Shown here piece by piece: positions 49,064 to 57,057 of a stretch of 58,833 nt of DNA. The notes under the pieces are model-generated. The model saw nothing but the letters and a program-made list of their open reading frames with translations, searched no databases and was not told the origin of the DNA. Where the stretch lies: the NCBI GenBank assembly GCA_050331095.1, contig JBHJHE010000027.1, forward strand, positions 1 to 58,833. Reading direction: 5' to 3'. The position numbers and the translations under genes were made by a program. Origin of the DNA: MED-G105 sp050331095 (GTDB lineage: Bacteria; Pseudomonadota; Alphaproteobacteria; Caulobacterales; Parvularculaceae). The stretch's first letter is position 1. Each line of letters begins with the position of its first letter.

Positions 49064-50428
49064 ATGGGCGCGGACGCTTCCAACGCGTCTGAGGCGGGGC
49101 CCGGCGAGGCCAGAGACGGCCCGCCGTTCTTCGCAAGCCGAGCCCACGCCAAGGCGCTCGCCTATCTCCATTACGGCGTCAAACGAGGCGACGGCGCGGT
49201 CGTTTTGTTCGGCCCGGCGGGCGCCGGCAAGACGGCCTGCCTCCGCCGGCTCGCCTCGCAGATCGATAGCGAACGCGTCGCCCTGCGCACGCTCGACGGA
49301 CGCGCGTTAGACGCAGCGTCCGCGGCGGCGCGGCTGGACGCGGCGTTCGCGCCCGGCGGCGGCCGCCGGGTGGTCGTCGCGATCGACGACGCCGACGCCG
49401 CTTCGATCGCGGCGCTTGCCGGCGTCGGGGACCGGCTGGCTGGCTCCTCCTCTGCGGCGTTGCTTCTGGGGCGGCCGATCCTCGCCGAGGCGTTGTCGGG
49501 CGCGCCGCTCGCGGGTCTGGCCCGCCGGGTGGTCGCACGTCATGGACTGGGGCCGCTTGATGAGGACGAGGTGGTTCGCTTTACCGCGTCGGCGTTGGGC
49601 GTCAGCGCGGAAACCATCGCGCCCGACGCCCGCCGGCGGCTTCGCCTCGCGACCCGTGGGGCGCCTGGCCCGATCGTCGCCGCCTGTCTCGCCGCGCGGC
49701 GGACGACCCAGAATGGATCGCTCGGCGACGACGCGTCCCGCGCGCGCACGCTTCTTGCTAGCCTCTTCGACGAATTGCCGACGTTGGCGGCGACGGAGGG
49801 CGACAGGATGGGCGGAGAGGAGCGCGAAAACGGGGCCGGCGAACCGTTCGCAAGCGTTTTCGATCGCTTGCGGGCGCGCCGCGCGTCGCCTGCGGCGGCC
49901 GCGACGATCGAGACGCCGGACGGCCCCGGCGGCGCCACCATCGAAGACGTGGCCAAAGCGATTGAGGCCGAGCGGGGCCGCCTGCACGAGGCGCCGTCGG
50001 TGCGCGATGGCGTGGATTTTGACGATGAGGCGCTTGCAGGCGACCCTCTCGCCAACGGCGATCCTGCCCGAATGATCGAAGAGGCGCGCGCGGCCGGCGA
50101 GACGGCCGGCGCCGCGGCGTTCCACGCCGACCGGGCCGCTGCGCTGGCGCTCGAGGCGCCCGCAGAAGCCGACGGCGAGGCGCCGCCGATCGTTTCCGAG
50201 CCCGCGTCCGCGAACGACGAGAACGCGGCAACGCCGCGCGACGAGGCCGCCCGGGCGCTCGTCGCGGCGCAGGCCGATCTCGAGGCGGCCCGCGCCGGCG
50301 CGGCGCGGCTCGCCGAGCGGATCGAGGCTCTGGAGGCCCGTCGACGGGCCCATGACGCGGCGCTGCTTGAAGGCCTGTCGCGGATCGAATCGGCTCTCGA
50401 GCGGCTTCGCGACGGGTTCGAAGACTAG
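49064..50428 (+). CDS. ExeA-like ATPase of the XrtA/PEP-CTERM polysaccharide system
   Basis: This 454-residue protein starts five bases after the barrel gene. The opening FFASRAHAKALAYLHYGVKR, Walker A VLFGPAGAGKTACLRRL near residue 50 and Walker B VVVAIDDAD match the general-secretion-type ATPases of exosortase-linked loci. The C-terminal half is acidic, Ala-rich and ends in a coiled coil (LEAARAGAARLAERIEALEA), longer than usual. The Walker B has two Asp after Ile instead of D-E. A long upstream frame extension overlaps the barrel gene and is not used. Confidence 0.82.
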   Translation: MGADASNASEAGPGEARDGPPFFASRAHAKALAYLHYGVKRGDGAVVLFGPAGAGKTACLRRLASQIDSERVALRTLDGRALDAASAAARLDAAFAPGGGRRVVVAIDDADAASIAALAGVGDRLAGSSSAALLLGRPILAEALSGAPLAGLARRVVARHGLGPLDEDEVVRFTASALGVSAETIAPDARRRLRLATRGAPGPIVAACLAARRTTQNGSLGDDASRARTLLASLFDELPTLAATEGDRMGGEERENGAGEPFASVFDRLRARRASPAAAATIETPDGPGGATIEDVAKAIEAERGRLHEAPSVRDGVDFDDEALAGDPLANGDPARMIEEARAAGETAGAAAFHADRAAALALEAPAEADGEAPPIVSEPASANDENAATPRDEAARALVAAQADLEAARAGAARLAERIEALEARRRAHDAALLEGLSRIESALERLRDGFED

Positions 50429-50440
50429 GTCGTAACCTCT

Positions 50441-51421
50441 TCAATCGACTGGCGTTTCCGCGTCGGTTTCAGCCGTTGCGCCAGGCGCGTCCTCGAACCG
50501 GACGGTCTCGCGGAGCCGCCGGTCGACGCGGAAGTCGAAGACGTCGGGGCGGCTGTAATGGCCGGCGACGTCGCAGGCCGCCTTCGCGGCGCGGACCACG
50601 TCCAGCGACCCGTCCGCGTAAAGGATCCCGTCGCCGTCAAGCGGGCCGGCGATGATCTCTCCGCGCGGATCGATGATTGCCGATTGTCCGGTGTGCTCCC
50701 AAGTTCCGAGCGGCCGCCAGCGCGCCGGCACGTCCGAGGCGCGCCGAAGGCCCGCGGCGCAAACGACGTAAGCGGCGGCCTGGCTCGCGAAGGCGCGCGA
50801 GAGAACGAGTTGCCGCGCCCAGCAGTAATCGGCCGGCGAGGGGGCTTTCTCCCAGCCCGGCCACAAGGCGGCGTGCACCTGCGTTCCTTGTGCGACAAGC
50901 GCGTAGCCCGGCAGCATCATCTGGTGCTCCCAGCAATTGAGCGCGCTCGTGCGGGCATAGGGGCGATCGTAGGCTGTGAGGCCCGCGCCGTCGCCGTCGC
51001 CCCAGATGATGCGTTCCGCGTGGGTCGGCTTCAGCTTGCGGTGACGCCCCAGAACGCGGCCCTCCCGCCCGATGGAGACCGCCGAGCAATAGGCCGTGCC
51101 CTGGCTGTGGGGGTCGCGTTCGGCGACGCCGATGACGACGTCGACGCCGCCCTCCCGCGCCGCGTCGCAGAGCGCGGCCGCCTCAGGGCCGTCGAGATCG
51201 ATGGCGTTCTCCAGGTAGGCCGCGCTCGCCTCCCAGGTGAGGTCGACGACGCCGTGCTCCACCCAGAAGGGATAGCCGGGGAGCCAGGTCTCGCCGAAAA
51301 CGGCGAAGTCGGCGCCCGCCGCGCCCGCCTCGCGGATAAGCCCGCAGGCCTTCTCGGTCGAGGCCGTTTTGTCGAATAGGACCGGCGCAGCCTGGATCGC
51401 CGCAAGCTTGAACGTCGACAT
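50441..51421 (-). CDS. Nitrilase-family carbon-nitrogen hydrolase
   Basis: This 326-residue protein shows the catalytic triad of nitrilases: Glu in DFAVFGETWLPGYPFWVEHG, Lys in HRKLKPTHAERIIWG and Cys in SALNCWEHQMMLPGYAL. The GETWLPGYPFW and LNCWEH segments are those of true nitrilases and cyanide-processing enzymes, not amidases. It would convert a nitrile to a carboxylic acid and ammonia; substrate unknown. It is a single gene, convergent with the ATPase gene. Confidence 0.92.
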   Translation of the reverse strand: MSTFKLAAIQAAPVLFDKTASTEKACGLIREAGAAGADFAVFGETWLPGYPFWVEHGVVDLTWEASAAYLENAIDLDGPEAAALCDAAREGGVDVVIGVAERDPHSQGTAYCSAVSIGREGRVLGRHRKLKPTHAERIIWGDGDGAGLTAYDRPYARTSALNCWEHQMMLPGYALVAQGTQVHAALWPGWEKAPSPADYCWARQLVLSRAFASQAAAYVVCAAGLRRASDVPARWRPLGTWEHTGQSAIIDPRGEIIAGPLDGDGILYADGSLDVVRAAKAACDVAGHYSRPDVFDFRVDRRLRETVRFEDAPGATAETDAETPVD

Positions 51422-51550
51422 GGATCTTCCTCCCGCGCGAAGCTCGGGTCGGTTCGACGAAGTTCCCCGCCTTGTTGCCGAACCGCCGCTTCACTTCGTC
51501 CTAACAATCTCTTAAAGCCGATCGACGCAACGGGTTTGACGGGGGTCGAT

Positions 51551-52015
51551 ATGATTCGGGTGCTGCTGCCGCTGGCGGTGATCGCGATTCTGCTGTTCGC
51601 ACCGGTGTTCGGCGACAAAGTCGAGGGATCGGAGATCGGCGGGGGCGTCGTTCAACTGACCGGTTACGACTACACGAAGAAGTCTATCGACTGCTGGCTG
51701 GGCGGCGACTTTTCGCTCGTCGACGAGTGCGCGCCGGAGAGCGGCCTCAAGGGCCTCTCCGTGTTCTTCGCGATTTTTATCGCTGCGGTCGCCGCCGCGT
51801 TGGGCGTCATCGGGCTGGTGCCTTTTATCGGGCGGATCACAAGTTTCGTCACGACGGTCGCCGGCGTTGTGATCATCGGCGCAATCGCGTTTTATGTCTT
51901 GCAGTCGATGGGCTCCGACGAGGGCATCGCCGGCGTCCAGTGGGGCGCTTACGTCGCCGGAGGCGGCGGCCTGTTGACGACGATTTTCGGGCTTTCCGGC
52001 ATGCGCGGCGACTAA
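51551..52015 (+). CDS. Small membrane protein of unknown function
   Basis: This 154-residue protein starts at ATG 51551 behind GGGGGTCG; an in-frame TTG 15 bases upstream is less likely. It has an N-terminal hydrophobic helix (VLLPLAVIAILLFAPVF), a soluble loop with two Cys (DCWLGGDFSLVDEC), and two or three helices after residue 65 (FFAIFIAAVAAALGVIGLV, VAGVVIIGAIAFYVL). The Cys pair could form a disulfide if the loop is periplasmic. No family recognised. A strong terminator follows. Confidence 0.75.
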   Translation: MIRVLLPLAVIAILLFAPVFGDKVEGSEIGGGVVQLTGYDYTKKSIDCWLGGDFSLVDECAPESGLKGLSVFFAIFIAAVAAALGVIGLVPFIGRITSFVTTVAGVVIIGAIAFYVLQSMGSDEGIAGVQWGAYVAGGGGLLTTIFGLSGMRGD

Positions 52016-52059
52016 CAACAATAAGTCGCGCAGGTTTCCTGAACCTTGGGAGGAAACCG

Positions 52060-52096
52060 ATCGCGCCCTGCGGATCCGCAGGGCGCGATTTTTTTT
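52060..52096 (+). terminator. Intrinsic terminator after the small membrane protein gene
   Basis: ATCGCGCCCTGCG (52060-52072) pairs perfectly with CGCAGGGCGCGAT (52077-52089) around GATC and is followed by a run of T to 52096. It lies 44 bases after the stop on the plus strand. The convergent hemF ends 32 bases further on, where the A-run side could also serve it weakly. Confidence 0.93.
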
Positions 52097-52127
52097 ATCC
52101 GTTCCGTTTGTTTACGCCGCAGCCCGT

Positions 52128-53009
52128 TCAGGCCCAGGTCGCCATTGGCGGCAGGGACGACAGGATCGATTCGACGTTGCCGCCGGTCTTCAGGCCGAAC
52201 GTCGTGCCGCGATCGTAGAGCAGGTTGAATTCCGCATAGCGCCCGCGCCGCGCGAACTGTTCGCGCCGGTCGGCGTCGGTCCACGGCGCGTCCATGCGGC
52301 GAGCGACCAACTTGGGATACGCCTCCAGGAAAGCGAGCCCGACGTCCCGGGTAAATGCGAAGTCGGCGTCCCAGTCGCCAGTTTCGAGCCGGTCGAAAAA
52401 AATGCCGCCAACGCCGCGCGGCTCGCCGCGGTGGGGCAAGAAAAAGTACTCGTCGCACCATTCCTTGAAACGCGGAAAATAGGTTTCGTCGTGCCTCGCG
52501 CACGCGCCTTCGAACGCGGCCAGGAAATCGACCGTGTCGGCATGGTCGGCGCCGCGGTAGCGGTCGAGCATCGGGTTCAGGTCGCCGCCGCCGCCGAACC
52601 ACGTCTTCGTCGTTACGATCATCCGCGTGTAGAGGTGCGCCGACGGCGCATGCGGATTGCGCGTGTGCGCGATGAGCGAAACGCCCGAGGCCCAGAAGCG
52701 CGGGTCGTCTTCCGCGCCGGGAATCTGCTTGCGGAACTCCGGCGCGAATTCGCCGTAGACCGTCGACGCGTGTATCCCAGCTTTTTCGTACACGCGGCCC
52801 CGCAGCATGGCCATAACGCCGCCGCCCTCGTCCGAGCCGTCCTCGCCGCGGGTCCAGGGCGTGCGCTCGAACCGGCCGGGCGGCGCGTCGCCATAGGGCG
52901 TCCCGGCGGCGTCTTCGAGCTTTTCGAACGCGGCGCACAGGCGGTCGCGCAGCTCTTCGAACCAGGCTTTGGCGGCGTCTTTGCGGGTCGTCAGGTCGTC
53001 GCTCGTCAT
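52128..53009 (-). CDS. hemF: Aerobic coproporphyrinogen III oxidase
   Basis: This 293-residue enzyme performs the oxygen-dependent decarboxylation of coproporphyrinogen III to protoporphyrinogen IX in haem synthesis. Signatures are WTRGEDGSDEGGGVMAMLRG, NPHAPSAHLYTRMIVT, WFGGGGDLNPM and the C-terminal RRGRYAEFNLLYDRGTTFGL. It starts four bases within the end of trmL (ATGA), so the two are coupled. Confidence 0.96.
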   Translation of the reverse strand: MTSDDLTTRKDAAKAWFEELRDRLCAAFEKLEDAAGTPYGDAPPGRFERTPWTRGEDGSDEGGGVMAMLRGRVYEKAGIHASTVYGEFAPEFRKQIPGAEDDPRFWASGVSLIAHTRNPHAPSAHLYTRMIVTTKTWFGGGGDLNPMLDRYRGADHADTVDFLAAFEGACARHDETYFPRFKEWCDEYFFLPHRGEPRGVGGIFFDRLETGDWDADFAFTRDVGLAFLEAYPKLVARRMDAPWTDADRREQFARRGRYAEFNLLYDRGTTFGLKTGGNVESILSSLPPMATWA

Positions 53010-53467
53010 GGGATCCTTTCGTCGGGAAGCGGTCGTCGGGCGGCGGCGAGGGCGATCGCCGCGGCGGTCGCGGCGTTCAGGGAGCGAGCGGCCGGCGCGA
53101 TCGGAATGCGCAAAGAAGCGTCGCAGGCCGCGTGGACCTCGTCTGGCGCGCCGGCGCTTTCCTGACCCACCATAATGAGGTCCGTATCTGCGAAGTCGAA
53201 AGACCAGATCGACGCCGCGGCCTTCGTCGTCAACAGAATGAGCCGCCGACCCGCGCGCGCCTCGCTTTTTTCAAAGGCGCGCCAGCTCGCGTGTCGGACC
53301 GGCGGCGCGAGAAGGCCGTAGTCCAGCGCGGCGCGGCGGAACCCCCTGGCGTCGAGCGGGAACCCGCAAGGCTCGATGATGTGGAGCCCGGCCTCGAAGC
53401 AGGCGGCCGCGCGGGTCGCCGCGCCTGCGTTCTGAGCGATTTCCGGTCGGAAGAGCACAAGATCCAT
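53006..53467 (-). CDS. trmL: tRNA (cytidine/uridine-2'-O-)-methyltransferase TrmL (SPOUT)
   Basis: This 153-residue SPOUT methyltransferase opens MDLVLFRPEIAQNAGAATRA, has GLHIIEPCGFPLDARGFRRA and the knot region VGQESAGAPDEV followed by IPIAPAARSLNAATAAAIAL. TrmL methylates the wobble ribose of certain leucine tRNAs. The closing IPxxPxxRSLNxAxAxAI is diagnostic. It is divergent from petA with 150 bp between them. Confidence 0.93.
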   Translation of the reverse strand: MDLVLFRPEIAQNAGAATRAAACFEAGLHIIEPCGFPLDARGFRRAALDYGLLAPPVRHASWRAFEKSEARAGRRLILLTTKAAASIWSFDFADTDLIMVGQESAGAPDEVHAACDASLRIPIAPAARSLNAATAAAIALAAARRPLPDERIP

Positions 53468-53617
53468 TTGCGCGCGCCTGCGTAATGCCTTGCGAGGCGA
53501 AGCGGGTCATTTACAAGCTCGTAACGCTGCGACGGCTTCGCGACCACCGGCCGCATAAGTCGGCCGGTCGAGCCTCGCTAAGTACGATGCAAGTGAACTT
53601 CAAGAACGGGATTGGGC
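53468..53617. promoter_or_regulatory. Divergent trmL / petABC control region
   Basis: This 150-bp gap separates trmL-hemF from the bc1 operon and must hold both promoters. I see GGGATTGGGC before the petA start as its ribosome region. No reliable -35/-10 pair or operator was recognised. Confidence 0.4.
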
Positions 53618-54235
53618 ATGAGCGCAACGACAGAGGCCATCGCGGGCGAGGGCACGGGCGGTTCGGGCGAAGAGCCGACCCGCCGCAATTTCATCCACCT
53701 GCTGGCAGGCTCGACCGCGGCGGTAGGGGGCGCGGCGGTCGTGGTGCCGCTGGTGCACCAGATGAACCCAGCCGCGAACGTGCTCGCCCTCGCGACGAAG
53801 GAGGTCGACCTTTCCGCGATCGAGGTCGGTCAGGCGATCAAGGTTTTCTGGCAGGGCAAGCCCGTCTTCATCCGCCGCCGCTCCGAAGCGGAGATCGCCA
53901 AAGCGAACGAAACGCCCGTTTCGGCGCTGAAGGATGCTAACGCGCGCAACGACAACGCCTCCGGCGCCGACGCCACCGCGGATGCGCGCGTCACCGCCGC
54001 AGACGGCCGGGCGCGGCCCGAATGGCTAGTCATCGTGGGCGTTTGCACCCATCTCGGCTGCATTCCCCTCGGCACCGCGCAAGGCGAGGCGAAGGGCGAC
54101 TATGACGGCTGGTTCTGTCCGTGCCACGGCTCGCATTACGACACCCTCGGCCGGATCCGCAAAGGCCCGGCGCCGGAGAACCTCGCCGTGCCGCCCTATG
54201 AGTTCGTCAGCGACACGCTGATCAAAATCGGTTGA
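53618..54235 (+). CDS. petA: Rieske iron-sulfur subunit of cytochrome bc1
   Basis: This 205-residue protein has a Tat-type anchor start (TRRNFIHLLAGSTAAVGGAA) serving as membrane helix, and the two [2Fe-2S] boxes CTHLGC and CPCHGSHYD near the C-terminus. A hydrophilic insert rich in Asn/Asp/Ala precedes the cluster domain. It passes electrons from ubiquinol to cytochrome c1. ATG 53618 is chosen over an in-frame start two codons earlier. It heads the petABC operon. Confidence 0.96.
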   Translation: MSATTEAIAGEGTGGSGEEPTRRNFIHLLAGSTAAVGGAAVVVPLVHQMNPAANVLALATKEVDLSAIEVGQAIKVFWQGKPVFIRRRSEAEIAKANETPVSALKDANARNDNASGADATADARVTAADGRARPEWLVIVGVCTHLGCIPLGTAQGEAKGDYDGWFCPCHGSHYDTLGRIRKGPAPENLAVPPYEFVSDTLIKIG

Positions 54236-54264
54236 CGCCCTAAAGAGTTTCGGAAGGAAGCCCC

Positions 54265-55554
54265 ATGGCTCACGAGAGCACCTACAAACCGCAGACGGGC
54301 GTCGAAAAATGGATCGACGACCGTATGCCGATCGTTCGGTTGGCCTACGATTCGTTCGTCGATTTCCCGACGCCCAAAAACCTCAACTACTGGTACACGT
54401 TCGGCGGCATCCTCGCGATCTGTCTCGTCGTTCAGATCCTGACCGGCGTCATCCTCGCGATGCACTACACGCCGCACGTCGACCACGCTTTCGAGAGCGT
54501 CGAGCACATCATGCGCGACGTGAACTATGGCTGGTTGATGCGATACGTTCACGCCAACGGCGCGTCGATGTTCTTCATCGCCGTATATCTGCACATGTTC
54601 CGCGGGCTTTATTACGGTTCGTACAAAGAGCCGCGCGAGCTTCTGTGGATTCTCGGCGTCGTGATCTTCCTTCTGATGATGGCCACGGCGTTCATGGGCT
54701 ACGTGCTGCCCTGGGGGCAGATGAGCTATTGGGGCGCGACGGTGATCACCAACCTGTTCTCCGCGATCCCGGTCGTCGGCGATTCAATCCGCACGCTGCT
54801 ATGGGGCGGGTTTTCCGTCGACAACGCCACATTGAACCGGTTCTTCTCGTTGCACTATCTGATGCCGTTCGCGATCGCCGGCGTCGTCGCGCTGCACATC
54901 TGGGCGCTGCATGTGCCGGGCAACAACAACCCGACCGGCATTGAGGTGAAAAACGTCGAGAAAGACACCGTTCCGTTTCACCCGTACTATACGGTGAAGG
55001 ACGGTTTCGCGATCGCGGTGTTCCTCCTGCTCTTCGCGGTGTTCGTCTTCTTCAAGCCGAACGCCCTTGGCCATCCCGACAACTATATTCAGGCGAACCC
55101 GCTTTCGACGCCGGCGCACATCGTGCCCGAATGGTACTTCCTGCCGTTCTACGCGATCCTGCGCGCGATAACGTTCGACATCGGGCCGATCTCGTCAAAG
55201 CTTGGCGGCGTTATCGCCATGTTCGGATCGATCCTGGTGCTGTTCGTTCTGCCCTGGCTCGACACGTCGAAAGTGCGCTCGATGCGCTATCGTCCGATCG
55301 CCAAGCTTTACTTCTGGCTGTTCGTCGTCGCCTGTCTGGCGCTCGGTTATCTCGGCGGCAAGCCGGCGGAAGGCGCGTATGTGCTCTGGGCGCAGATTTG
55401 CACAGCTTACTATTTCGCGTTCTTCCTGCTCATCTTGCCGCTTCTCGGCGTGATGGAGACGCCGTCGCCGTTGCCGCGCTCGATCGCGGACTCGGTGACG
55501 AAAAAATTAGAGCCCGCGCCGTCGGGCGGCGCCGTGGCGCAGCCGGCCGAGTAA
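54265..55554 (+). CDS. petB: Cytochrome b subunit of cytochrome bc1
   Basis: This 429-residue membrane protein has the features of bacterial cytochrome b: LNYWYTFGGILAICLVVQIL, haem histidines in HANGASMFFIAVYLHMFRGL and HYLMPFAIAGVVALHIWALH, LPWGQMSYWGATVITN, and the quinol-oxidation-site motif PEWYFLPFYAILRA. It begins 29 bp after petA behind GGAAGGAAGC. It is a full-length b, not split as in b6f complexes. Confidence 0.97.
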   Translation: MAHESTYKPQTGVEKWIDDRMPIVRLAYDSFVDFPTPKNLNYWYTFGGILAICLVVQILTGVILAMHYTPHVDHAFESVEHIMRDVNYGWLMRYVHANGASMFFIAVYLHMFRGLYYGSYKEPRELLWILGVVIFLLMMATAFMGYVLPWGQMSYWGATVITNLFSAIPVVGDSIRTLLWGGFSVDNATLNRFFSLHYLMPFAIAGVVALHIWALHVPGNNNPTGIEVKNVEKDTVPFHPYYTVKDGFAIAVFLLLFAVFVFFKPNALGHPDNYIQANPLSTPAHIVPEWYFLPFYAILRAITFDIGPISSKLGGVIAMFGSILVLFVLPWLDTSKVRSMRYRPIAKLYFWLFVVACLALGYLGGKPAEGAYVLWAQICTAYYFAFFLLILPLLGVMETPSPLPRSIADSVTKKLEPAPSGGAVAQPAE

Positions 55555-55572
55555 GCTGAGAGGATCTTCGCG

Positions 55573-56481
55573 ATGAAAAAGCTTGCAATGACGGTCGCGC
55601 TCGCCGCGGCGGCGCTGATCGGTTCCGCGCACGCGGCTGGCGGCGAGACGAAAGAGCTGAAGCACGGCCACTGGCATTTCGACGGGGCGTTCGGCAGTTA
55701 CGACCCGAACGCCCTCCAGCGCGGCTACCAGGTTTACCGGACGGTTTGCTCCGGCTGCCACTCGATGGATCTCGTCTCGTTCCGCAATCTAGGACAGAAG
55801 GGCGGACCGTTCTATCTGAACGAGTGCCCGTCAGGCGTGCCTGATACGGTTGATTGCTCCAACCCGAACGACAACCCGATCGTTAAGCAGATCGCGTCGG
55901 AGTACACGGTTCAGGACGGGCCGGATGAGTTCGGCGAGATGTTCGACCGCCCGGCGACGCCGTCGGATCGCCTGCCCAATCCCTACCCGAACGAGCAGGT
56001 CGCTCGCCTCGCCAACGGCGGCGCGTTGCCGCCGGACATGTCGCTTCTCGTTAAGGCGCGCCATCATGGCGCTGATTACATCTACAGCCTGCTGACCGGG
56101 TACGAGACGCCGCCGCCGAGCATCGAAGTGCCCGCCGGCCAATACTATAACCCCTACTATCCCGGGGACGTGACGCCCCTTCTGAAGCCGGAGTACGTCG
56201 ACGAGGAAGGTCACATCGCCGACGGCGTCGAGGCGCCGAAGGGCGGCGTATTCGCCATGGCCTCGCCGCTCGTCGACGGCATCGTCGACTACGCCGACGA
56301 GGAACCGCCCGAGACCGTCGATCAGTATGCGAAGGACGTCGTCGAGTTCCTGATGTGGGCCGCCGAACCGAAGTTGGAGGCGCGCAAGCGGCTCGGCGTG
56401 ATGACCGTCGCCTACCTCGTCGTTCTTTGCGGCGTGCTCTACTGGTCGAGCCGGGCGATCTGGTCCCAGGTCAAGAAGTAA
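55573..56481 (+). CDS. petC: Cytochrome c1 subunit of cytochrome bc1
   Basis: This 302-residue protein has a signal peptide (MKKLAMTVALAAAALIGSAH), the haem-binding CSGCH in YRTVCSGCHSMDLVSFRNL, and a C-terminal membrane anchor (VAYLVVLCGVLYWSSRAIW) followed by lysines. NPYPNEQVARLANGGALPPD and the HHGADYIYSLLTGYETPP region are typical of c1. It follows petB by 18 bp and is the last gene of the operon. Confidence 0.97.
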   Translation: MKKLAMTVALAAAALIGSAHAAGGETKELKHGHWHFDGAFGSYDPNALQRGYQVYRTVCSGCHSMDLVSFRNLGQKGGPFYLNECPSGVPDTVDCSNPNDNPIVKQIASEYTVQDGPDEFGEMFDRPATPSDRLPNPYPNEQVARLANGGALPPDMSLLVKARHHGADYIYSLLTGYETPPPSIEVPAGQYYNPYYPGDVTPLLKPEYVDEEGHIADGVEAPKGGVFAMASPLVDGIVDYADEEPPETVDQYAKDVVEFLMWAAEPKLEARKRLGVMTVAYLVVLCGVLYWSSRAIWSQVKK

Positions 56482-56736
56482 GCGGAACGTCGTTGATTCG
56501 CGCGCGGCCGCTGGCGACGGATCGCCGACGGTCGCGCGCTCGACGTTTCGGTGGTATTCCCGCTAGGTATGCGCGCCGCTCGGCGGCATGCGCGTCGCTA
56601 GAGCGCCGGGCGTTCAGCTTGGACCGGGCGAAGACCGTTTCAGGCGCTCAAACCCTAGAATCTAGAGCATCCAACTGATTCAATCAGAAAACGTTATGCT
56701 CTAGTATGTGGTCGCGCGACCTAAGGGGATCTTCCA
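56482..56736. other. Intergenic region after petC with an inverted-repeat element
   Basis: This 255-bp gap has no supported gene. Its left part is GC-rich with several imperfect hairpins that might end the petABC transcript, though none has a T-run. Its right part is AT-richer and holds the inverted repeat listed next; a promoter for the lipoprotein gene should lie between 56640 and 56720. Confidence 0.5.
56662..56704. repeat. Palindromic intergenic element (CTAGAGCAT ... ATGCTCTAG)
   Basis: Perfect 9-bp arms CTAGAGCAT (56662-56670) and ATGCTCTAG (56696-56704) enclose 25 bases that include a second small palindrome, CTGAT TCA ATCAG. This architecture resembles the short palindromic repeats with CTCTAGAGCAT cores scattered between genes in many alphaproteobacteria. 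Only one copy was seen here, so its repeated nature is inference. Confidence 0.6.
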
Positions 56737-57057
56737 ATGACGACATCACGTTCGACGGTTCGTCGGTTTGCGATTTTGGGCGCGTCGCTAGGCGCGCTGA
56801 CCGCCTGCGCCACCGCCTCCGAAGCCCGGATCGAAAGTCAGTTGAACGGCATCGGCGTGTCGCCGAAACGGGCGGGCTGTGTCGCCGGCGAGCTGGGCGA
56901 CCGGCTCGACGGCGGCCAACTTGTTGAGCTCGCGCGGTTCCTGGACGGCGTGAACCGCGCCGAGACCGCGGGCGAGGGGCTCGACGCCCTGTTGCGTATC
57001 GACGATCCGCGCATCGCCGGCGCGGTCGCCCAGTCGGCCTTCGCCTGCGCGTTTTGA
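56737..57057 (+). CDS. Small putative lipoprotein
   Basis: This 106-residue protein starts behind AAGGGGATC. Residues 1-24 form a lipoprotein signal (RRFAILGASLGALTAC). The mature part is helical with two further Cys (AGCVAGELGDRLDGGQL and QSAFACAF at the end). No family recognised. Its TGA overlaps the TTG start proposed for the following hydrolase, suggesting co-translation. Confidence 0.72.
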   Translation: MTTSRSTVRRFAILGASLGALTACATASEARIESQLNGIGVSPKRAGCVAGELGDRLDGGQLVELARFLDGVNRAETAGEGLDALLRIDDPRIAGAVAQSAFACAF

